A DNA stretch of 64,000 bases from Crambe crambe (lineage: Eukaryota; Porifera; Demospongiae; Poecilosclerida; Crambeidae), in contig OZ004586.1 in NCBI GenBank assembly GCA_963924555.1, forward strand, positions 8,700,501 through 8,764,500, written 5' to 3'. Shown in pieces: positions 11,101 through 20,307 of this stretch. The notes beneath the pieces are model-generated. The model was not told the DNA's origin, searched no databases, and saw only the letters and a program-made list of their open reading frames with translations. Made by a program: the position numbers and the translations under genes. Position 1 is the stretch's first letter; the number at the start of each line of letters is the position of its first letter.

Positions 11101-13177
11101 TCCCCGCCCACTTATTTCAGGAGGCGATCTCATTCTAGATCCCCTCCATCGTCACCCCCGGCCCCTCGCAAGTCTGGACACCGCTACAGGGGAGAACGTT
11201 CCCCTCCTCCTCCTCGCAGGAGGAATAGAAGTTCTCCATCACCTGGACGTAGGAACAGAGGTCGGAGTTCATCTCCACGGGAACCAAGACGGAGTAATCT
11301 GATACGTAGCCCCATTAGAGTGTCACCTGACAGAAATCGTCGTCGCAGCATTAGGAATCCTTTACCACTTCAGCACAGACACTACTCCCCTCCGCGAGCT
11401 AGACCTGTAGCCCTCTCCTCTCCCTCTCCTCCACCACCACGTGTCAAACCTGCTGAGTATGCATCTAGTAGTGACAGTGACTACAGTCTGAGCCCATCCC
11501 CGTTCCATTCCTCAGTGGATTCCCTATCTTCTCCAGACTCCACGCATCTCCCGGTCAAAAATAAAAGGGGACCTGCTCGTAACCCCAGGCAGAAGTACCT
11601 CTCTCCCCCTTCCTCTGGACCTAGTGATTCTGATTCATACTCCCCTAGCCTCTCTCCTTCTCCTCCACCATCTCCACGGAGACGGTCCCGCCCTTCTAAG
11701 GGCTCCCCAATAAGGAAAGGGGTTCGAATCTCTCCAGACAGAGCTAGAGGGCATAAAAGAAAACCACACCCACCTTCCTCCTCTGGTTCCAGCAATGAGT
11801 CCAGTTATGACTCTGAGTCCCGTTCCAGATCTCCAGTCCCAATACGCAAACGTCGCAATAGGACTCCTTCTCCTCAAAGAAAACAGCATAAAGAGGTATA
11901 TACCCAATGTAATAAATATTCACATACGATGGTTCTCTCTCATCCTAGACATGTTTAAAGATGTTATCATGTAATGAGATGGTGAAGGAGGATTGAAGAT
12001 TGAAGAGTCAGTTGCTGCAGGTTCAAACTCAGCTGGTGGGTTGCGGGGTCACTTGGGTTGCCGGTTTTTCTTCAATCCTCCTTCACCATCTCATTACATG
12101 ATAACATCTTTAAACAAGTAATAAATATTATTGGCAAGCAACGTGAGCCACTTAGGGAGTCTAATGAGGAGTGTGTATTTCTTCCCGTGGGTATGGTAGC
12201 GTCACTTGCCACAATGCTTTACATTTCCTTCCTTAGTTAATGTCACTAATTCTATTTGTAGGGGAGGTCTGGTCACGCCCCCAGAGTCAGGTCCAGGAGC
12301 AGTAGTTCATCTTCTTCGTCAGATGAGGGAGCAGCAGTCTTCCAGCGGCCAAGGGTGTCCCCTCCCCCCATCAAGCACCGAAGTCATGTGAAGCTGCAAA
12401 ATGGGAGTGAGGATGAGGGGGGACGAGGGAGGAAGGGAGGGGGTGTGGTCGGGAAGAAGAGGACACGAGATGATGATGATGTTGTGGAGGTTAAAGTGCA
12501 AAGAGGAAGGGGAAGAAGCCACAGTAGCTCTTCGTCAATGTCCTCTTACTCGTCTTCTCCAGCGAGGTCTCCATCACCTCCACCTCCCAAGGTCAGCATA
12601 CATGCACATGGTCGTCAGCACATGTCACATGATTCATATCACATACATGCATATGCATTCCTTGTGTGTCATTGAGGTCAGCACATGTCACATCACATAC
12701 ATTCCTAGTGTGTTAAGGTTACATTGCTGCAGGATTAGCATGGAGTTATTATGCTCCCTCTTTGTCCCACTCTCAGAAAGCCAAGAAGCATAAGAAGCGT
12801 TTGAGTGGGTCCCCTTCACGTGAGGGAGGGAAAAAGAAGAAACACAGTCATAAGAAGAAGAAGCACTCTAAAAAGAGCAAGAAACACTCAAAGAAAAGAA
12901 AGGTGAGTGAGGTATTATACGAGAATAAGGAGACATGCATACATAGCTGCATGTACATAAAGATTTCTGGCCAAGTATGTGATTGAATGAATGTGATAGG
13001 TGTGTCTTACATGTGACCTGTTCTTAGTCCCGTAGTGTCAGTGATGATGAGTTGGCTGACAACAGGGACAGTCCTGTGAGGAAAGTGGTGGATAAAAAAG
13101 AGAAAGAGTTGAGAGAGCGAGCACTCGAGTCACTCAAGAAAAAGAAGTCTAAAGGTAGCAGCAGACACCACCGATGA
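8160..13177 (+). CDS. SRRM1: Serine/arginine repetitive matrix protein 1 (SRm160, splicing coactivator)
   Basis: Eleven exons join to 892 residues: 8160-8183, 8262-8351, 8407-8532, 8597-8767, 9595-9860, 10384-10626, 10690-10776, 10830-11895, 12262-12591, 12777-12902, 13028-13177. The N-terminus MTDAGFFRGTS followed by the PWI nucleic-acid-binding domain (VDMSKVSLDTIKPWIAQRV, then GIEDDVVVEFIFNMLE) closely matches SRRM1. A charged helix rich in Glu/Arg follows, then long RS/RSP-rich tracts and a Lys/His-rich tail. SRm160 bridges SR proteins and snRNPs on exonic enhancers and belongs to the exon-junction complex neighbourhood. Intron 4 (8768-9594, 827 bp) is the longest; I see nothing recognisable in it. 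Intron 5 holds a minisatellite and intron 8 a perfect 46-bp inverted repeat. The start gives the family's usual N-terminus, so it is firm. Confidence 0.94.
9898..10190. repeat. Minisatellite, about 19-bp unit, SRRM1 intron 5
   Basis: About fifteen imperfect copies of a unit like aatacagtggactccccgt lie in tandem. The following stretch to about 10320 (gtgtcctgattagagggg, ending gagggagttcactctac) looks like the body of a dispersed element whose end was amplified into the array. Confidence 0.85.
11953..12115. repeat. Perfect 46-bp inverted repeat (foldback) in SRRM1 intron 8
   Basis: The arm at 11953-11998 (starting gtttaaagatgttatcatg) is exactly complementary to 12070-12115, with a 71-bp spacer. 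In the SRRM1 pre-mRNA this would form a long hairpin. It may be a foldback transposon; I see no clear target-site duplication. Confidence 0.9.
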
Positions 13178-13445
13178 TGATGCCACCACCTGCTACTCAA
13201 GTCCAAACATAAGAATTATAATAATTTATATCTATCAGAAACTCGCAAGGCATGAAAATAATGTTTTATGTGTTACACTGAATACATGCACATGCACACT
13301 TTTCCATTTATACCAAGCAAAGAATTCCTTTACTTAAAAACAGTCTTGTGGTAGACTATTTTAGATCTCTACAGCAATACTGAACTAGACATTGAATAGG
13401 TTTGTGGAGACAAAAATAAATAATCATATTTTTCTTGGAGTGGAC
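13178..13445. other. Convergent 3' intergenic gap SRRM1 / MTHFD2
   Basis: This AT-rich 268 bp holds the 3' UTRs of both genes. I see no gene or repeat. Confidence 0.5.
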
Positions 13446-15312
13446 TCATTCTTGTTCATAGATGGTCTTGAAGTCAAAGTGTAACTCCTTTTGGGCAATT
13501 TGAAGAGTATTTCTAATCACCATGGCAACAGTGAGAGGTCCCACCCCTCCAGGAACGGGAGTGATGACCGATGCCTTTTGAGCCACAGGTTCAAAGTCCA
13601 CATCACCTACGAGCTTAAATTTTCCACTAGAGGTCTTGATCCTGTTGATGCCTGCATATTATAAATTGAAAGAAAGGGTTGAAGTTCTCAGCTGATGGCC
13701 GACCTATGTCAATGACTGCAGCTCCCTCCTTTACCATATCAGCTTTGATCAGTCCAGGGATGCCTAAAAGAAAGAAGACATACAAACTAGTATTTGCATG
13801 GATATTGGACCCCCTTCTGACTTCAAGGGAGAAGTTACTACTTACCACATGCTACAATGGCAATGTCTGCTTGCAGCATATTTATTTTTAGCTGCTCTGG
13901 AGGAGTGTAGCGATGAGTCTGCAGCACTGTGGCATCTCCTGTTCCATCACTGTGCAGCAGTGTGTTCAATGTAAACCCTGCACCATTCAACAAGCAAATT
14001 ATTTCCACCTCTACAAGAATCACTGCATACACTCAATTCAACCTCATGGCCTTCATTTCACTGTCTCCCACCCTCACCCTCAGCTTGATGGTAACCCGAC
14101 CATCACATCCTCCAATTGCCCTGTGTATTTGTGGCTGTTATCCCTTACCTATATTCTTGGAGCGGTTGGCAATGCACACAGTTTTGCCATAGGTTGGGAT
14201 GTTGCAACGCTTGATAATCTCCAGTACCCCCAGGGGAGTGGCAGGGATGAGGGCCGAGCCTGGGTCCCCTGAACAATAGCGTCCAATGTTCTGGAGATGG
14301 AAGCCATCCACATCTTTGGAGGGGTCCACTGCCTGCATCACTGTCTTCTCATGCACATGGGGAGGCAGAGGAATTTGGACCAGAATTCCGTCAACATCAT
14401 CACTCTGATTCAAGTCCCCAATCAGGGCTAGTAACTCTTCCTGCAGTCAAACAAAACCATCCAGCCACCTCTCAGACTAAGGACAGCATGTGAGCCACAG
14501 AAGCTGAGATTGTGGTTCTAGGCATTGACTCTAGCTCTACTGTGAAGCATTAAGATGACTATATAGGTTTATGGAGAGGCCACCATTCCACATCAAAAGC
14601 TGCTTCTCCTAATAGATGTGGTTATAGTACCAGTCACACTGGAGGTTCTATCTTGTGATGTTCTACCTGTGTGATGGAGCTGTCCTTGAACATAGTGCTT
14701 GCCTTCATGCCACATTTTTCAGCTGCTTTAGCTTTGTTGGAGACGTAGGTCTGAGAGGCTGGGTCTCCTCCCACCAGGATGGCAACCAAGTGAGGGGCCC
14801 TGCAAAACCATAATTGTATCCTCCACAACTTTATTAATTATGCTGTGGTGGCATATGCAAAGGCATCAAATTACTATGAGTCTCCCATCTGCATCAGCTA
14901 CCATTAGTTTTAAGTCTAAGATCTAGGAAAAAGAGACCATTTAGAGCAGAGATTGAGATCATCCTGGAAGAGAGAATCTCCATGCAAACATCTCCACTCC
15001 ATTAATTTATATAACTAGTGAATACCTCTTTCCCTGGGCAACCATGTCCTGCACTTCTTTGGCGATCTCCTTGTTAATGGTGCTTGCAAGCTTTGTTCCA
15101 TCAAACACTCTAGCTTTCAGTCCTTTCTTCTCTACCAAAAACTCACCGTTTAGCTGGTGGGAGTAACCTCGAATTGCCAGAGGGCATAAAGGGACACCAA
15201 GGAGCTGGAGATTTGCGGCTCCATGACAACAGTTTAGGGACACATCACTATTTATTACCTTTATTTGCGGCTGCAGAGCACGCCAAAACAATGCTGTTCG
15301 TCCTACAGACAT
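13446..15312 (-). CDS. MTHFD2: Mitochondrial methylenetetrahydrofolate dehydrogenase/cyclohydrolase (MTHFD2-like)
   Basis: Six exons (15026-15312, 14667-14799, 14149-14440, 13846-13977, 13704-13763, 13446-13651) give 369 residues. The enzyme oxidises 5,10-methylene-THF and hydrolyses the methenyl product in mitochondrial one-carbon metabolism. Family marks are visible: the TYVSNKAKA block with the active-site Tyr and Lys, [21 protein letters not shown], the cofactor-loop region [14 protein letters not shown], the HRYTP block and the C-terminal [15 protein letters not shown]. The length and lack of a formyl-THF synthetase domain fit MTHFD2/MTHFD2L rather than MTHFD1. An N-terminal extension of about 55 residues with Arg and few acidic residues could be a mitochondrial presequence. 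At the exon 3/4 junction the residues after KNIG read [11 protein letters not shown], where the family usually has MP followed by a hydrophobic stretch. The start codon lies 76 bp from NOLC1 on the opposite strand. Confidence 0.92.
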
Positions 15313-15388
15313 GATGCACAAGTTTGCCAAAGAGTAAACAAGAAAAGAGCTGGTAAGGGGTCCAAGTGATAGAACACGTGGCCTAGCT
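15313..15388. promoter_or_regulatory. 76-bp bidirectional promoter with E-box, MTHFD2 / NOLC1
   Basis: Only 76 bp lie between the two start codons. A palindromic E-box cacgtg sits at 15375-15380, 9 bp before the NOLC1 ATG. Vertebrate MTHFD2 and NOLC1 are both known MYC targets, so MYC/MAX-type control is a reasonable inference, not shown. Confidence 0.55.
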
Positions 15389-17454
15389 ATGGATATGGAT
15401 GAAGAGAGTGTGGTTCCTTCAGATCTCCTGCCTTATGTATACACATTTCTAATCCAGAATAACTTTCAAAAGGCAGCCAAAGCCCTCCAGAAGGCCTGTG
15501 ATACAGTGAGTTACCCTTCCCCTTAAAGGCATGGCCGGAGGCACTGCTACGGCTGCTACGGCTGATACGGCCATGATTCAGAGTTTTTTTGTTTGTTTGT
15601 TTTGTGTGTGTATGCAATTTGAATAATGACTATAATTAGTGCATAGTATTGCCGAGATCATACCAGATTGAAATCGAATCAATAACATTAAACTTTACCC
15701 CCCAGATGGTAGCCGTACCACTATCTGCCTTAGGCTCAGTTGACTATGTTTTTGGTAAGCTTACCTTGTTTTTTTTTTTATCTGTAGCCACTAGGTGTTC
15801 AATGCCAGAGGTTGGGGGCAGGGGAGGCTGGCCTCCTTCATTTCTACTCCTTCTATCATCAAAGGTAACAAACTCTCGAAAATACTAGACAAATTATAAA
15901 TTTATTTCAAATAATTACGTCAATGCTCCAGAGGTGATAACTAGCGCAAGCGAGTGGAAAAAAATCCATCAATGTCAATACACAGTGTTTCAGAACTCAC
16001 AAGCAGCTAGCTAGCTTTTAGGAATTGAAACTGATCAAACATAGAACCTGAAGGTGTTTCATTAAGTTCTGGGTATTCAAAACGATCGCAATAGCACGAA
16101 CCTGCTGAATAGATTCATTAGTCAATGGTCACGATTACCGAAGCAGTTTAAGAAATATTCTGGCTGGGCTGAAAAGGCTTAGTCAAGGTATTCATTCACC
16201 TCATGACATATTGGATGATTAGTGCCATTTCCTTGAATGGTCACAACTTTTAACTATGCAGACATACTGGAAAGAGAACGACAGCAACTGCTGTGGGAGA
16301 AGACAAACCCACATCCAAAAAGAGGAAAAGGAAGGCTGTGACTCTCACTGAAGACACACCCCCACCACCAAAGAAGAGAAAAAAGAACAAACTCGTAACA
16401 ATGCAAGAAAATGGGAAAGATGAACCAGTAGTCATCAATGAGGAAGTGGGCGGGGCTGAGGAAAAAAGAAGAAAAAAGATGGAAAACCTTAACAAGAAGA
16501 AGTCAGTGGTTAAAGAAAAAGGAAAGAAGAATATGAGCAATGGTACTTCAGAGCTGGCTCAGTCTTATGAAGCGAAGGGGAGGAATCAGCAGGCATCGTC
16601 CACTAGTTCCAGTTCAGATAGCTCTGATGGTGATGATGATGGCGACAAGAAACTTGTCTCTTCTGACACGACAGACAAGAGACAACAGTCAATGAATGAT
16701 GGATCCTCTTCCGACTCATCTAATTCTGAGAATGAAGTTGGTAAAAGGTCACTACAAGATGCAGACACTGCAACACCCACCTCCATGTCCATGGATACCA
16801 AAGCTTTATCTTCCCCAGTTGTTTCAAGGAAAAAGGCAAGCAGTAGAATGAGGCAAGTATGAATGATTGTTCTGTTGCTTGCTTGATATTGACAGAAGAA
16901 GAAAGGGAAGATGTCGGGCACTCCCTTTAGGAGGGTGGCTACTAATATTCAAGTGGATGAACGACTGAAAGACAATTCCTTTGAAGCAAAGGTATGTACG
17001 TGTGTGTCAATTTAAATGCACCGAACCAATACAGGGACTAACTAACAAAGCCATTCATTGTGCATTCAATACAGGGACTAACTAACAAAGCCATTCATTG
17101 TGCATTCAATACAGGGACTGACTAACAAAGCCATTCATTGTGCATTCAATGGTGAATGAGTCACAATCATTTTTCTATTTTTCTGTACGTGTCTCTCTTC
17201 AGGTAGGGTCTCACGGTTCCTGGGGAGAAAAAGCCAATCGAGACCTAAAGTTTACAAAAGGTTGGTTCATGGTAGCCTTGGGTGGAAGGAGGTCTATATG
17301 GGGTATGTCCATTGTCCCCAGCAGTATTTCAGCAAAATTATATTTTATTTCAGGAAAATCTTTCCGTCATGAGAAGACCAAAAAGAAGAGAGGAACATAC
17401 AAAGGGGGTACAATTGATACATCTGTCTGCAGCATCAAGTTTGATAGTGACTAG
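15389..17454 (+). CDS. NOLC1: Nucleolar phosphoprotein Nopp140 / NOLC1 (short form)
   Basis: Six exons (15389-15505, 15788-15864, 16262-16856, 16896-16991, 17203-17260, 17354-17454) join to 347 residues. The N-terminus carries a LisH motif (DLLPYVYTFLIQNNFQKAAK). The middle is Lys-rich with acidic Ser tracts (SSSSDSSDGDDDGDKK; SSSDSSNSENE), the CK2-type phosphorylation pattern of Nopp140. The C-terminus is the SRP40_C domain: TPFRRV, DNSFEAK, GSWGEKANRDLKFTKGKSF, RHEKTKKKRG and a final SIKFDSD. Nopp140 chaperones snoRNPs between nucleolus and Cajal bodies. At 347 residues it is about half the vertebrate length because it has few basic/acidic repeats. Exon 2 is supported by phase and by a plausible LLHFYSFYHQ continuation of the LisH region, but is the least certain exon. 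Confidence 0.9.
15520..15725. repeat. Dispersed repeat copy in NOLC1 intron 1
   Basis: The stretch shares gtgtgtgtatg-aatttgaataat, atcataccagattgaaat and ccagatggtagcc-gtaccacta in the same order with 19840-19985. Both copies carry acggccatg-like sequence at one end. The function is unknown; it looks like a short non-autonomous element. Confidence 0.7.
17028..17150. repeat. 40-bp unit, three tandem copies, NOLC1 intron 4
   Basis: Three nearly identical copies of a unit beginning aatacagggactaactaac and ending gtgcattc lie head to tail; the third differs by one base (gactgact). This is a recent local duplication in an intron. Confidence 0.9.
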
Positions 17455-17698
17455 CATTTTTGTCAGCACTGTTTTCACCCAGTGAGGGTCACATTCATTA
17501 TTGCTGCTGATTCTATTGATTGACTTAATTACTTCACTGCTCACCAGAACAACTACTAGGTGACCACAATGAATACCATGGACAAATGAAAAGAATTAGG
17601 TACAACTACCACCTTATACACTACAAGAGTTTGGCACACAACTGTATCTCTACATATAATTATTATGAAGTACACAAAGAGCCCAGTAATTATACAGA

Positions 17699-18868
17699 CT
17701 ACTCCTTAGCACATTTTGTTGCTATAGGAAAATATCTGGTAGGTTTTCTCTCAATTGTCCAATAATTAACTGTATCATCGTAAATGATTTTGGGTATAAA
17801 GTGTATACCATATTCCCTGGTGAGGATGAGGTTAAAGGCAGATTGGTCATAGCGGTGACAACCACAATATTCTCCAGAGCTCATGTGTCTGAAGAAGCAA
17901 TTGCCTAATGTAGCTCCATCAGGAGCAATGCATTCCTTGTGCATGGCGCAGTCCACCCAATACTTGAGTACCTTATTCTTTACTTCGTCATTATTCCAGA
18001 GGATGACTGCTCCTGCTTGTAAGGAGAGGCCAGTGGAGGCCAGTTCTTTTCTGGATTGGTTGATTTTCAAGTATTGGAGCATACCGTCGTGTGCTGTGGC
18101 AATGAAAGGGAAGGTTGAAATGGGGCCTGGCAGGATGGGGTGTTTTGCAAGATGTGTCAGGAGGGGACCCAAGGGACGACGCAGTCTGCAACTGGAATCA
18201 CACCACATGATCACTTCATGGGAATTATTGTTTGAGATTTCGTTGATGATTATTGGTTTCCAGGCAAATGTTGTGATTTTCTTGACATGTGGTGGGTACT
18301 TGCTGAAGTTGAAGTTGCGGACTTCAACGTTGCAATATGTATTTAGCAAATTGACTCTATGTAGAGTGAGTCCCAAGTTATACACAATGATTCTACTAAC
18401 TGGCATGAAGGTCTGCAATGAAGCAATAAAATCCACTGCTTCAGGGTAGTGGTTATCAGAGAGAGCACTGACAATTGTTGTCCTGCACAGGATCACATCT
18501 GTACAAGAGCACTTGATATTTCCTGCTTTGGTGCGTATTAAAAATGGAACAGTACATTGTGATGATAAATCCATGACTTTCTCAAGAGAGACATATTTTG
18601 CTTGACTGCAGCAAGACTCCATATCTTTCCTTCTATCAAAGAAAATGCTGGCTCCGAGACTACTGCAGCCACAACCACTCATCCCCTCACTGTTAACCAT
18701 CTTTCTCAACCTCAGAAAGTTTCCATTGCTGAGCAGACTAAACGCGATCAGACAGATGATACCAACGATCCACAGAACACGGCATAAGACCTTCAGTACG
18801 CCTCTCGTGAACACCATAATCCATCCCTTGGCCGCATATGCTAATGATAGGCCAGTCCGGCATAGCAC
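17699..18868 (-). CDS. Intronless type II membrane protein, DUF1647-like (possible glycosyltransferase fold)
   Basis: A single uninterrupted frame of 389 codons begins at 18868. A second Met (MVFTRG) at 18817 gives 372 residues and may be the true start, since the upstream codons fall inside an inverted repeat. A hydrophobic segment (VLCRVLWIVGIICLIAFSLL) near residues 27-46 preceded by basic residues suggests a type II Golgi-like anchor. The lumenal part is Cys-rich and has blocks I associate with the DUF1647 family of animals: SRIIVYNLGL, CNVEVRNFNFSKYPPHV, FAWKPIIINE, IMWCDSSCR and CGCHRYDQSAFNLIL. A glycosyltransferase-type fold is suspected for such proteins; no activity can be assigned. 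It is the only intronless complete gene here, so retroposition is possible. Confidence 0.75.
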   Translation of the reverse strand: MLCRTGLSLAYAAKGWIMVFTRGVLKVLCRVLWIVGIICLIAFSLLSNGNFLRLRKMVNSEGMSGCGCSSLGASIFFDRRKDMESCCSQAKYVSLEKVMDLSSQCTVPFLIRTKAGNIKCSCTDVILCRTTIVSALSDNHYPEAVDFIASLQTFMPVSRIIVYNLGLTLHRVNLLNTYCNVEVRNFNFSKYPPHVKKITTFAWKPIIINEISNNNSHEVIMWCDSSCRLRRPLGPLLTHLAKHPILPGPISTFPFIATAHDGMLQYLKINQSRKELASTGLSLQAGAVILWNNDEVKNKVLKYWVDCAMHKECIAPDGATLGNCFFRHMSSGEYCGCHRYDQSAFNLILTREYGIHFIPKIIYDDTVNYWTIERKPTRYFPIATKCAKE

Positions 18869-19203
18869 CGCCCACCGACTGGAGTAGGTGGTCTGGTGAC
18901 ATACAATACGAGTTGTGCCGGTGGATTCTACTGCGCATGCGCGTTACTAACAGGAAGTGTCGTAGGAAACGGTATTATAATTAGCCAGTGACATCACAGT
19001 TGTCAGTTATTCTTAATTTAATTGGCAGGTGCAATTTTAGCCGTGAACTTACAGGAAAAGGCGCCAAGTGTTTGCGTAATTTTACGTCATTAAACGTCAT
19101 TTAATGATATTCATTGATTTAGCTAGTTTCCTGCTAAACGGCACAACTCGTTGTATTGTATGTCACCAGACCACCTACTCAAGTCGGTGGGCGGTGCTAT
19201 GCC
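18859..19203. repeat. Long inverted repeat at the 5' end of the DUF1647-like gene
   Basis: The arm at 18859-18920 is nearly a perfect reverse complement of 19139-19203 (a one-base difference and a 3-bp indel over about 62 bp), separated by 218 bp. The left arm overlaps the first codons of the gene, and the spacer contains an NRF1-like site tgcgcatgcgcg at 18932-18943. It may be a transposon's terminal repeats carrying the present promoter. Confidence 0.85.
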
Positions 19204-19478
19204 AGACTAATGATAGGCAGGGCAGGGCTCAAAGGTCGCATATTAACCCTTTCTCTCTATCAAAATTGGCGGGGTTTTGGCGCGCTGTTGTTGAAACGAC
19301 CCTGGGGTGGTGTATTCCTTTAGGCATTATAAACTCAGCTCAGGGGACAAGATGGGCTATAGGCCTGAGGCTATTATTATGCTGGCATAATTTTGGGCAT
19401 AATCGGTACTTCCATTCTGCTGGCATAATGCTGGCATAATAGGTAAAATTTGAGCATAATCATGAAGACTTCTCTGTG

Positions 19479-19620
19479 TTGAAGTGGTGGAAGCAAAATG
19501 CTCCAGAGCTTCCATATTGGATGAGGCTGCACAAAAGTCTTACTAGTTCAGCCATCTTCAGCTGCCTCTGAACGTGTATTTTCGTTGTTAAAAGCTTCAT
19601 TTAATGAGCAGCAAGACAGT
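19479..19620 (+). mobile_element. hAT transposase remnant (C-terminal dimerisation region)
   Basis: In one frame 19479-19550 reads LKWWKQNAPELPYW; the next frame from 19549 reads QPSSAASERVFSLLKASFNE. WW followed by PSSAASERVFS is the hallmark of the hATC dimerisation domain. The frame shift between the halves and lack of the rest of the transposase show it is dead. Confidence 0.85.
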
Positions 19621-19623
19621 AAG

Positions 19624-19821
19624 GTAAAGCGGGGCTATTTCGTAATTCCGTATTGTTCAAATATTTCTGAAACTACTCAGGCTTCTGAGCTCAATGTTGG
19701 AGGATATAATCTACCATAATAGTAGAATATACCTTTCAAAATAGAGCTCATAAGCTCGAGGAGTTTTGAAAATATTTGACCCTACGGAATAGCCCCACCG
19801 TTCGAAATAGCCCCGCTTTAC
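19624..19821. mobile_element. 198-bp MITE-like element with perfect 19-bp terminal inverted repeats
   Basis: The ends gtaaagcggggctatttcg (19624-19642) and cgaaatagccccgctttac (19803-19821) are exact reverse complements. It lies directly after the hAT fragment. The inside has no coding frame. No convincing target duplication is visible. Confidence 0.85.
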
Positions 19822-19839
19822 GGCCATGGCCGTACCACC

Positions 19840-19985
19840 ATTCAGTGTGTGTGTGTATGTAATTTGAATAATAATAACAAAATGACTTATAAGTTAGTAC
19901 ATGGCATTGCCTGGATCATACCAGATTGAAATTGAATCATTCCCCAGACCCTCCAGATGGTAGCCATGGCTGTACCACTATAAAT
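19840..19985. repeat. Second copy of the dispersed repeat also in NOLC1 intron 1
   Basis: It is co-linear with 15600-15722 with several substitutions and small indels, including atcataccagattgaaat and ccagatggtagcc. Confidence 0.7.
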
Positions 19986-20307
19986 GAGGTGGCTCCGGCT
20001 CTGAACATTTTTTTTTGTTACCACCACCAATTACGTAGGTGGCTACTCTAATTCAGCAGTTTATACAAAGGAACTCAAGAGTCAACATCATATCTGGAAG
20101 TAAAAACCCCAGCATTGTGCTGGCATCAACCCAAAACTAATATGCCAGCATAATTTGCATGTCCCTAGGCGCTAGGCCCTAGATAGATATAGGCCCTATG
20201 AGTTCGAGTTCGAGTCTGCGCGCGCTGCGCGCCCGCCCCTTAGCTTGAAGACCCTTACCAGGTACTAGGTGCAGATAGGATCCTCGTGTTGTTTTGAAGT
20301 GGGTGTG

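Larger units (their letters stand above)
19204..20307. other. Transposon-derived intergenic region
   Basis: No intact gene is seen. The region holds repeated ctggcataat motifs at 19380-19440, a decayed hAT fragment, a nested terminal-inverted-repeat element and a dispersed repeat. Inverted ATTATGCTGGCATA-type motifs near 19375 and 20140 may be remains of the outer ends of one larger element. The last 100 bp before 20308 must contain the ALDH16A1 promoter. Confidence 0.6.

Noticed and set aside
10784..11302. 172-codon plus-strand frame overlapping SRRM1
   Set aside because: It is a shadow of the RS-repeat frame; SRRM1 phase and composition fix the other frame.
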